DNA of 5,116 bases from positions 1 through 5,116 of the forward strand of contig PCVE01000064.1 in the NCBI GenBank assembly GCA_002762705.1, written 5' to 3'. Below the pieces are notes generated by a model. It was given only the letters and a program-made list of their open reading frames with translations. It had not been told where the DNA came from and searched no databases. A program made the translations under genes and the position numbers. Positions within the stretch are counted from its first letter, which is position 1. Each line of letters starts with the position of its first letter. The stretch comes from Candidatus Woesearchaeota archaeon CG11_big_fil_rev_8_21_14_0_20_43_8 (GTDB lineage: Archaea > Nanobdellota > Nanobdellia > Woesearchaeales > CG08-08-20-14). This document shows positions 1 through 4,895 of this stretch, piece after piece.

Positions 1-15
1 AAACATTTTCTAACA

Positions 16-27
16 AAATATATATAC
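16..27 (+). promoter_or_regulatory. TATA-box promoter of the methyltransferase-nurA unit
   Basis: An A-rich stretch running into TATATATA (core 19-26) lies with its centre about 27 bases before the ATG at 50. This is the distance expected between an archaeal box A and the transcription start, so the mRNA probably begins at or next to the start codon. No Shine-Dalgarno is visible before that ATG, which agrees with a leaderless message. The A-rich bases just upstream could serve as the TFB recognition element. A T6 run at 42-47 lies between box and start; it might alternatively help to end transcription coming from the left. Confidence 0.65.
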
Positions 28-49
28 CTCGTATTCTGACCTTTTTTGC

Positions 50-967
50 ATGACATATAATCTGGAATTCAAGCCGGCATTCATCGAAAGATATTCAGCC
101 CTGACTGATTTTGATGTATTCAAGGAATATTCATTGAAATACCTCAGAAAATCAATCCGGGTGAATACCTTGAAGACCTCTGTGAAAGAGATAGTATCAA
201 GGTTAGAAGGTTCAGTGGAATTGGATCCGATTCCCTGGTGCAAAGAAGGATTCTGGGTGAAGAGCGAAAGAAGGGATTTCGGTAACATGATAGAGCATCT
301 TCTGGGATATTTCTATATCCAGGAAGCAGCATCCATGATCCCGCCTGTGGTCCTTGCGCCGAAGGAAGATGACATGATACTTGACATGTGCGCAAGTCCT
401 GGTTCTAAGACGACGCAGATAGCTCAATACCTGAAGAACACAGGACTATTGATCGCAAATGATGTGACTGCGGATCGATTGAAAGCGCTTGGTTTCAATC
501 TCCAACGTATGGGAATCTCAAATACAATTGTCACCATGATGCCAGGTAGGTTGTTCAAGGGGTTTGAATTCGATAGGATACTTGTCGATGCTCCATGTTC
601 AGGGATAGGGACGATAAGAAAATCATTTAAGACGATCCAGATGTGGAATCCGAACGCAGTCAGAAGGCTCTCAGGGACACAGAAGCAATTGGCATGCACT
701 GCATTTGATAACCTCAAAGATGGCGGGACGATGGTCTATTCGACTTGCACGACAGAGCCAGAAGAGAACGAGGGTGTCATGGATTATATCTTGAGCAAAT
801 ACGAAAATGCAAAGCTGCAGAAGATAGACCTTGACATCAAACGATCTGATCCTGTCACTGAATTCAATGGCAATACATATACTTCAGAAGTGAAGAAATG
901 TGTACGCATCTGGCCACAGGACAATGATACCGAAGGCTTCTTCATAGCGAAGATCAAGAAGGGGTAA
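50..967 (+). CDS. NOL1/NOP2/Sun family RNA (cytosine-5) methyltransferase
   Basis: This 305-residue protein is an S-adenosylmethionine-dependent RNA m5C methyltransferase. An N-terminal segment with RVNTLK (37-42) and QEAASM (91-96), both hallmarks of the RsmB/Sun family, precedes the Rossmann-fold domain. Motif I is LDMCASPGSKTTQ (111-123), which binds the cofactor; ND at 137-138 fits the acidic residue contacting its ribose. Motif IV is DAPCSG (180-185) and motif VI is STCTTEPEENE (231-241). In this family Cys233 would be the nucleophile attacking C6 of cytosine and Cys183 would help release the product; both are present. The C-terminal RIWPQDNDTEGFFIAKI (286-302) is the usual closing strand. 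The length matches archaeal Trm4-type tRNA enzymes of about 270-310 residues, without a PUA domain, so tRNA is the likelier substrate, but rRNA cannot be excluded. The start is fixed by the TATA box 27 bases upstream. It is followed after one base by nurA, implying co-transcription. Confidence 0.95.
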   Translation: MTYNLEFKPAFIERYSALTDFDVFKEYSLKYLRKSIRVNTLKTSVKEIVSRLEGSVELDPIPWCKEGFWVKSERRDFGNMIEHLLGYFYIQEAASMIPPVVLAPKEDDMILDMCASPGSKTTQIAQYLKNTGLLIANDVTADRLKALGFNLQRMGISNTIVTMMPGRLFKGFEFDRILVDAPCSGIGTIRKSFKTIQMWNPNAVRRLSGTQKQLACTAFDNLKDGGTMVYSTCTTEPEENEGVMDYILSKYENAKLQKIDLDIKRSDPVTEFNGNTYTSEVKKCVRIWPQDNDTEGFFIAKIKKG

Positions 968-968
968 C

Positions 969-1997
969 ATGAAAGAAGCGATAGCGAAGATTGTCTCTGA
1001 AATCAGGTCTTCAATGGATGGTGCGAAAGACGATATGATGATCTGTTCTGTCAAGAACTATAAGTCAATCCTATTCTCAGAAGAGAATTTCCATGCCATC
1101 AGGAGCAATTCTGGAAAAGATATCATTTTTATCGACGGTGGCAATATGGAAGTGCTCGGATCACCATCCTTCTCTGTACAGTTTATTCGGATATATGGAT
1201 CGATATATTCAGAAGGAAAAAAGATCGATTCGATAAGAGCTGAATTCTTCCTGACGATAAGATCCATGCAAGAAAAAGATCATCTGAGATATGTCACTTC
1301 CGTAACGAAGATAAATGATGAGGTGGGACTTTCTGCTTGTTTTGATGGTCTTATCTTCGATCCATTCCACATGGGATCTGAACGCAGCCCGGTCCGTGCA
1401 GACATAAAGGCAGTCGGTGATGCGGTGAGACGTTTTTCAGAGCTTAGGCTTGCAAATATATCTGTCGCAAAAATATCAACTGGCGGGATGATCCTCATTG
1501 ATGGCACATTGCAGAGCACTTATCTTGGTGAAAGCGACATACTCTCAGAATTGCGGTTATCAGCCACGAAAAAAGGTGTGATGTTATGTGCTCTTGCAAA
1601 GACGACAAGGATGCTGACCAAGTCAGGATGGAGCGCAGCAGCCATGCTCTCAGAAAAGAAAGATGGCGCATGGTTCTATCATCCTGTCGTAAAGGCAGTG
1701 ACAGATATGCCGGAGATATCTTTTGCGCGTCTGCATGAACAATCGAGATATGTATTTCGTATAGAGACGATAAGACCAAATGATATGACTTCAATCATGG
1801 ATGTGCTCTCTTATTATTCAAGTGATCCAGCGTTCCCAGGTTATCCATATGGTTTGATAGAAGCAGATAGGTTCGCACGTGTGTCGAAGCAGGAGACTGA
1901 GCAGATGAAGATCCGTTTCATGATGCAATCGGACAAGAGATTACAATCAGAATTGAACGCATTGAATGCCCATTCTATCCTCGACAATATGGGATAA
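969..1997 (+). CDS. nurA: NurA-family DNA nuclease
   Basis: This 342-residue protein has the layout of NurA, the Mn-dependent nuclease that works with the HerA translocase, Mre11 and Rad50 to resect DNA ends in archaea. Visible family landmarks are FIDGG (54-58, metal-binding Asp56), a probable Glu158 in RRFSELR, MILIDGTL (174-181, Asp178), a basic LAKTTR segment (209-214), and the closing FPGYPYGLIEADRFA (289-303). From recollection of the Sulfolobus enzyme, the active site is Asp-Glu-Asp plus a Tyr and a His eight residues apart near the C-terminus; here Tyr292 is present but the residue eight further on is Asp300. The start ATG lies one base after the stop of the methyltransferase gene, and a GGGG run (961-964) four bases upstream can act as a weak ribosome binding site, so the two genes form an operon. 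No herA, mre11 or rad50 lies in the window. Its stop codon abuts the stop of the convergent RAM gene. Confidence 0.88.
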   Translation: MKEAIAKIVSEIRSSMDGAKDDMMICSVKNYKSILFSEENFHAIRSNSGKDIIFIDGGNMEVLGSPSFSVQFIRIYGSIYSEGKKIDSIRAEFFLTIRSMQEKDHLRYVTSVTKINDEVGLSACFDGLIFDPFHMGSERSPVRADIKAVGDAVRRFSELRLANISVAKISTGGMILIDGTLQSTYLGESDILSELRLSATKKGVMLCALAKTTRMLTKSGWSAAAMLSEKKDGAWFYHPVVKAVTDMPEISFARLHEQSRYVFRIETIRPNDMTSIMDVLSYYSSDPAFPGYPYGLIEADRFARVSKQETEQMKIRFMMQSDKRLQSELNALNAHSILDNMG

Positions 1998-2318
1998 TTA
2001 TGGTGGAAGAAATTGTCCGTCTTCATCGGTCTCTTCAATGATATCTGTCACTTCATCTATCGGTTCTTCAACAGCTTTGGCAGGTTCATCAAGCGTAGAT
2101 ATGATGAGCGGCTCTACGCTCTCAAGATCCTCAATTATCCATATCTTGTTCTGGATAAATGTCTTCAACGTTTTCAGATCATCTGTTTCAACGAGGCAGA
2201 CCAGATCATAACGGCCAAAGACCTCATGCACTTCCAGAAATTCATTATGCTTCTTGAGTTTGTCATGAGCAATCCTGTTCTTGCCATGTTTTGTCCTGAT
2301 AAGCAGATATGTCAGCAT
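1998..2318 (-). CDS. Stand-alone Lrp/AsnC effector (RAM) domain protein with acidic tail
   Basis: The 106-residue product is almost entirely a RAM domain, the ligand-binding and oligomerising half of Lrp/AsnC regulators. Typical features are the opening strand TYLLIRTKHGK (3-13), the FGRYDLVCLVETDD core (34-47), the following helix LKTLKTFIQNKI (48-59) and the closing strand SVEPLIIST (67-75). There is no helix-turn-helix, so it cannot bind DNA in the usual Lrp way; stand-alone RAM proteins of archaea are thought to bind amino acids or to form mixed oligomers with full-length Lrp proteins. Residues 77-100 form an acidic tail with 12 Asp/Glu in 24 positions, not part of the usual domain. A longer reading frame would start at 2399, but this would place the start inside the divergent ubiB promoter. 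The ATG at 2318 is preferred because a TATA box lies about 26 bases upstream and the RAM fold begins there. Confidence 0.88.
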   Translation of the reverse strand: MLTYLLIRTKHGKNRIAHDKLKKHNEFLEVHEVFGRYDLVCLVETDDLKTLKTFIQNKIWIIEDLESVEPLIISTLDEPAKAVEEPIDEVTDIIEETDEDGQFLPP

Positions 2319-2339
2319 GATTAGTTCGTTGCTTGGAAT

Positions 2340-2349
2340 GATATAAATA
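2340..2349 (-). promoter_or_regulatory. TATA-box promoter of the RAM-domain gene
   Basis: Read on the minus strand, CTATTTATATC preceded by a run of A (BRE-like CAAAAA) has its centre about 26 bases before the ATG at 2318. This predicts transcription starting at the first base of the coding region. No Shine-Dalgarno is seen between box and start codon. The site decides between the short (2318) and long (2399) start in favour of the short one. Confidence 0.7.
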
Positions 2350-2371
2350 GTTTTTGAAAAGGCCGAAGCAT

Positions 2372-2387
2372 GAAATTCTTTGATTTC
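2372..2387. repeat. Short inverted repeat between divergent promoters
   Basis: GAAAT (2372-2376) and ATTTC (2383-2387) are inverted copies separated by six bases, placed between the two divergent TATA boxes of the RAM gene and ubiB. It could be an operator seen by a regulator that controls both genes. Arms of five AT-rich bases are expected by chance fairly often, so this is only a candidate. Confidence 0.25.
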
Positions 2388-2397
2388 TGACACGAAC

Positions 2398-2409
2398 ATA
2401 TATAAATAT
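2398..2409 (+). promoter_or_regulatory. TATA-box promoter of ubiB
   Basis: ATATATAAATAT (TATAAATA core 2401-2408) is centred about 27 bases before the ATG at 2432. The distance fits a leaderless transcript, and no Shine-Dalgarno is present in the 20 bases before the ATG. The bases CGAAC just upstream may form the TFB recognition element. Together with the opposite promoter at 2340-2349 this makes a compact divergent control region of 113 bases. Confidence 0.72.
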
Positions 2410-2431
2410 CAATTCCTAAAAATCTGATTAG

Positions 2432-4099
2432 ATGGCAATATTGATCGGAAAACGACAGACAGAAGACCTGAAAAGATTCAGGCAGATACTGAAGGTTTTT
2501 TTCAAGCAAGGATTTGAGATATACATCGAAAGACTCGATCTCAAGCATAAGATACCAATATACAAACGCATGATCAAGCTCGATGAGCCAGAAAAGCATC
2601 TCACAAAGCCAGAAAGATTCAGGAAAGCCTTCGAAGAGCTTGGCGGCGCTTTCATCAAATTCGGACAATTGCTATCTTTACGACCTGACCTTGTGCCGAT
2701 CGAATATTGCGAAGAGTTCAAGAAATTGCAGGACAACGTACCTCCTGTCCCTTATCAAGATATAATCCAGGTTATCGAATCTGATCTTGGAAAGCCAATT
2801 AAAAATGTCTTTCGTTCATTCAGTGAGAAACCGATAGCTGGCGCATCGATTGGCCAGGTACATTCGGCTGTCTTGAAAACCGGAGAGAAAGTAGTCGTGA
2901 AGATCAAAAGACCGAACATCGATCATGTCTTTTTGACTGATATCGATATACTTCATTATTCTGCGAGACTTATCGAGAAAAAATTCAAGCTTGATCTTAT
3001 CAAACCAGTCGAGATAGTCAATGAATTCAAACGTTACACGCACGATGAACTTGATTTTCGTAATGAGGCGAAGAACATCGAACGGTTCGCAAGCCATTTC
3101 CGTGATGATAAGCATGTGACTGTGCCGAAAGTATATCATGATTTCGTGACCGACAATGTGCTTGTCATGGAGCATATAGACGGTATCAGGATAAGCAATC
3201 AAAAAGAGCTTGCAAAAGCGCATTATAACAAGAAACAAGTGCTTCAGGTACTTGTCGATTCTATTTTCCGACAGCTTTTCACATATGGGATCTTTCATGC
3301 TGACCCTCATCCGGGGAATATACTTGTCCTTGGAAGCAGCAAGATAGCGTTCCTTGATTTTGGTATAATGGGTCATCTCACTGAGAGCATGCGTGAGAAG
3401 ATGACAATGCTTTTCATATCCTTCTTAGAAGGAGATATAAATGGGGTAGCTGATGGTATAATCGATCTTGGCATGACTGATTCGAAGGATTTCAACAAAG
3501 AATTATTCAAGCAGGATGTGATGGACAGGCTGTCTAGATATTATGATATCTCACTTTCAGATTTCAAGCTTGGTGATGCATTCACGACAGTAGTCAATGT
3601 GGCGAGGGAGAATGGACTCAGTCTTCCATCGAACCTTGTGTTGCTTCTAAAAGCACTTGTGACGCTCGAAGGTCTTGGTGAGATGCTGTATCCGCGTTTC
3701 AATCTAGTGCAATACGCAAAACCAGTGATCAAAGAGTTCATACGAAAAGAGATGAGCATCGATTCTATGAAATCGAATCTGATAAAGAAAGCAAAACGTA
3801 TCAGGCATCTTGTGAGTGTGCTTCCTGAACAGACCCTTAATTTTCTCAACAAACTGAACCGCGGAGAATTCAAAGTCGAGTTTGAGCATAAAGACCTTGA
3901 GAGCTTGATATATCAAATGGAAAGGACATCGAACAAGATTGTCCTTGGTGTCCTTGTGTCGGCTCTGATAATCGGATCCGGTCTTGCGTTGGATCTCAAA
4001 GTGAGGACTATCTATGGGATTCCATATCCTTCATTCATCGGTTTCTTCTGCGCAGCAGTTTTCGGTCTTTCATTATTTCGCCAGATGCTTCGAAGATAA
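2432..4099 (+). CDS. ubiB: ABC1/ADCK/UbiB-family atypical protein kinase-like membrane protein
   Basis: This 555-residue protein is a full-length UbiB/COQ8-family member. The diagnostic KxGQ motif is KFGQ (76-79) within an N-terminal helical region followed by LSLRPDLVP. The alanine-rich nucleotide loop is AGASIGQVH (136-144), the ATP-anchoring lysine is Lys157 in VVVKIKRP, the ELDFRNEAKN helix spans 206-215, the catalytic-loop equivalent is HADPHPGN (289-296), and the metal-binding motif is LDFG (308-311, Asp309). Two hydrophobic segments at about 503-520 and 533-549 would anchor the C-terminus in the membrane. Family members bind ATP and show ATPase activity rather than ordinary protein phosphorylation; in bacteria and mitochondria they support quinone synthesis or isoprenoid-lipid extraction. 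The archaeal role is unknown and no quinone gene is visible here. All key residues are intact, so it should be active. The start is supported by the TATA box 27 bases upstream. It is followed by a phasin-like gene on the same strand. Confidence 0.95.
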   Translation: MAILIGKRQTEDLKRFRQILKVFFKQGFEIYIERLDLKHKIPIYKRMIKLDEPEKHLTKPERFRKAFEELGGAFIKFGQLLSLRPDLVPIEYCEEFKKLQDNVPPVPYQDIIQVIESDLGKPIKNVFRSFSEKPIAGASIGQVHSAVLKTGEKVVVKIKRPNIDHVFLTDIDILHYSARLIEKKFKLDLIKPVEIVNEFKRYTHDELDFRNEAKNIERFASHFRDDKHVTVPKVYHDFVTDNVLVMEHIDGIRISNQKELAKAHYNKKQVLQVLVDSIFRQLFTYGIFHADPHPGNILVLGSSKIAFLDFGIMGHLTESMREKMTMLFISFLEGDINGVADGIIDLGMTDSKDFNKELFKQDVMDRLSRYYDISLSDFKLGDAFTTVVNVARENGLSLPSNLVLLLKALVTLEGLGEMLYPRFNLVQYAKPVIKEFIRKEMSIDSMKSNLIKKAKRIRHLVSVLPEQTLNFLNKLNRGEFKVEFEHKDLESLIYQMERTSNKIVLGVLVSALIIGSGLALDLKVRTIYGIPYPSFIGFFCAAVFGLSLFRQMLRR

Positions 4100-4101
4100 G
4101 C

Positions 4102-4123
4102 TAGGTGATAGGACCGCAACCTA
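4102..4123. repeat. Inverted repeat overlapping the phasin-like gene promoter
   Basis: TAGGT (4102-4106) and ACCTA (4119-4123) are inverted copies separated by 12 bases. The repeat begins two bases after the ubiB stop codon and its right arm enters the next TATA box. It might be an operator or form a small hairpin at the 3' end of ubiB mRNA. The arms are short and chance occurrence is possible. Confidence 0.25.
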
Positions 4124-4130
4124 TAAATAT
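4122..4130 (+). promoter_or_regulatory. TATA-box promoter of the phasin-like gene
   Basis: TATAAATAT is an archaeal box A of the same type as the one before ubiB. Its centre predicts transcription starting near 4152, giving a leader of roughly 27 bases before the ATG at 4180. The gene can therefore be expressed separately from ubiB, although readthrough from ubiB is also possible because no clear terminator lies between the two. Confidence 0.65.
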
Positions 4131-4166
4131 AGTATTATCTCAAGAAAGATTATTAATGTGATAAAA

Positions 4167-4172
4167 GAGGTG
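4167..4172 (+). promoter_or_regulatory. Strong Shine-Dalgarno of the phasin-like gene
   Basis: GAGGTG, complementary to the archaeal 16S rRNA 3' end, lies seven bases before the ATG at 4180 and fixes that start. It contrasts with the ubiB, RAM and methyltransferase genes, which have no such site. Confidence 0.8.
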
Positions 4173-4179
4173 TTGATAG

Positions 4180-4611
4180 ATGCTTGATGTATTCAAAAAA
4201 GGTGTTAAGCTCGGTCTTGGACTGACATTATTGACAAAAGATAAGCTTGAAAAAGCAGTGGTTGAGATCGGAAAGAAAGGCAGTGTCTCTAATAAAAAAG
4301 TGAAACAGACTGTCGCTACTCTTGTGAAAGATATAAAAAAAGAACAGAAGAAACTTGAGACATTGATCGATGCTGAGACAAAGAGACGATTGAAAGAATT
4401 AGGCATCGTCTCAAAGAAAGAAGCACAGATATTTCTAAATAAGATGAAGGCCATCGAAGGTTCTCTTGAAAAAAAAGCGAGGACAAAAGGCAATTCTGTG
4501 AAACGTAGGGTGAACAAAGCGACGTCCGCAGCAAGGAAAAAAGCGGTATGTGCGACAAAGAAAGGCCTCAACAAAAGCCTCTGTATCGCTGCTGCGAAGC
4601 TTTCAAAATAA
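4180..4611 (+). CDS. Phasin-like (COG3937-type) coiled-coil protein with basic tail
   Basis: The 143-residue protein opens with a short hydrophobic, glycine-containing helix (FKKGVKLGLGLTLLT, 5-19), followed by the pattern TKDKLEKAVVEIGKKG (19-34). A long charged helix rich in Lys and Glu (about 38-73) then leads to LKELGIVSKKEAQIFLNKM (71-89). This order matches the PhaF/phasin-related proteins of COG3937: an N-terminal amphipathic part, a central coiled coil and a 'LGI-SKKE' turn. Residues 95-143 are very rich in Lys, Arg and Ala, resembling the histone-like tail of PhaF, and hold two cysteines (124, 135). There is no signal peptide. Genes of this type are often found beside ubiB in Clostridia and relatives (from memory), and that pairing is repeated here. 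A role on lipid or polyester surfaces, or binding of the tail to nucleic acid or acidic membranes, is inference. The lysine-rich composition could inflate the resemblance. Confidence 0.78.
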   Translation: MLDVFKKGVKLGLGLTLLTKDKLEKAVVEIGKKGSVSNKKVKQTVATLVKDIKKEQKKLETLIDAETKRRLKELGIVSKKEAQIFLNKMKAIEGSLEKKARTKGNSVKRRVNKATSAARKKAVCATKKGLNKSLCIAAAKLSK

Positions 4612-4615
4612 ATGG

Positions 4616-4777
4616 ATGATAATAAATAAATTGTGTTTTTTTAGGAAAAGAGATGTTATCATAGATGAAGTCAGCCTTGTAATGATCCTTGTCTATAAGC
4701 TTCTCAATAGGAAGGTGCTTGCAGAAGATCCGATAAGCGTTATATTCATATTCACGATAGTCGGCATTTTTGTATGA
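4616..4777 (+). CDS. Possible small hydrophobic protein, unrecognised
   Basis: An open frame of 53 codons starts four bases after the stop of the phasin-like gene and ends in TGA. The product has a basic start (FFRKR, 8-12), a hydrophobic-amphipathic middle (VIIDEVSLVMILVYKLL, 14-30), then NRKVLAEDP, and a strongly hydrophobic end (ISVIFIFTIVGIFV, 40-53) that could insert in a membrane. Codons (ATA, CTT, GTC, TTC) resemble those of the neighbouring genes, which is the main argument for it. Against it are the lack of a ribosome binding site before the ATG and a T7 run at 4636-4642 inside the frame that looks like a terminator. A later in-frame ATG at 4682 would give only 31 residues. The frame extends upstream to an ATG at 4550, but that start overlaps the phasin-like gene by 62 bases. 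I do not recognise a family. Confidence 0.35.
   Translation: MIINKLCFFRKRDVIIDEVSLVMILVYKLLNRKVLAEDPISVIFIFTIVGIFV
4636..4642 (+). terminator. Oligo-T terminator candidate after the phasin-like gene
   Basis: A run of seven T lies 25 bases after the stop codon at 4609-4611. Archaeal RNA polymerase terminates at such T tracts in the non-template strand without needing a hairpin, and no strong stem is visible ahead of it. The run is inside the possible small ORF at 4616-4777; if that ORF is a real co-transcribed gene, the tract would have to be read through. Confidence 0.5.
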
Positions 4778-4824
4778 CTATCTTGGATCATACTTTATCT
4801 GATTTCCGATCTGCTTTAATAAAC

Positions 4825-4833
4825 TTTATATAT
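4825..4833 (+). promoter_or_regulatory. TATA-box promoter of the last gene
   Basis: TTTATATAT preceded by AATAAAC lies in the 118-base gap before the final gene. Its centre predicts transcription starting near 4856, giving a leader of about 40 bases before the ATG at 4896, longer than for any other gene in the window. The rest of the gap shows no gene. Confidence 0.6.
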
Positions 4834-4859
4834 GTTATTATGCTTCTATAATCTGGATT

Positions 4860-4872
4860 CGCTATATAGGCG
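4860..4872. repeat. Near-palindrome in the leader of the last gene
   Basis: CGCTATATAGGCG would be a perfect palindrome apart from one extra G. It sits at the predicted start of the transcript, just downstream of the TATA box, where a bound repressor would block transcription. It could also be a second TATA-like element. No regulator can be named. Confidence 0.25.
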
Positions 4873-4883
4873 GAAGACTGATA

Positions 4884-4890
4884 GGGGGGG
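4884..4890 (+). promoter_or_regulatory. G7 ribosome binding site of the last gene
   Basis: A run of seven G followed by TTATA lies five bases before the ATG at 4896. It can pair with the CCUCC of the 16S rRNA 3' end using G-U or mismatched pairing, and supports that start. Such a pure G run is unusual for this AT-rich sequence. Confidence 0.55.
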
Positions 4891-4895
4891 TTATA

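Noticed and set aside
2013..2324. Open frame of 103 codons on the plus strand opposite the RAM gene
   Set aside because: The minus-strand frame shows a clear RAM domain and promoter; the plus frame has neither a ribosome binding site nor family features.
2319..2399. 27-codon N-terminal extension of the RAM gene from an ATG at 2399
   Set aside because: It would put the coding region across the gene's own TATA box and start in the ubiB TATA box; the RAM fold begins at the ATG at 2318, which is correctly spaced from a promoter.
2816..3376. Open frame of 186 codons on the minus strand inside ubiB
   Set aside because: It lies wholly opposite the intact, motif-rich ubiB coding region, has no promoter and matches no family I know; it is a shadow.
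4140..4574. Open frame of 144 codons on the minus strand, rich in Phe and Ser
   Set aside because: It is the complement of the lysine-rich phasin-like gene (AAG/AAA read as CTT/TTT), which has its own promoter and Shine-Dalgarno.
4550..4615. Upstream start at 4550 for the small hydrophobic ORF
   Set aside because: It would overlap the phasin-like gene by 62 bases, and the added residues only reflect the lysine-rich coding sequence in another frame.
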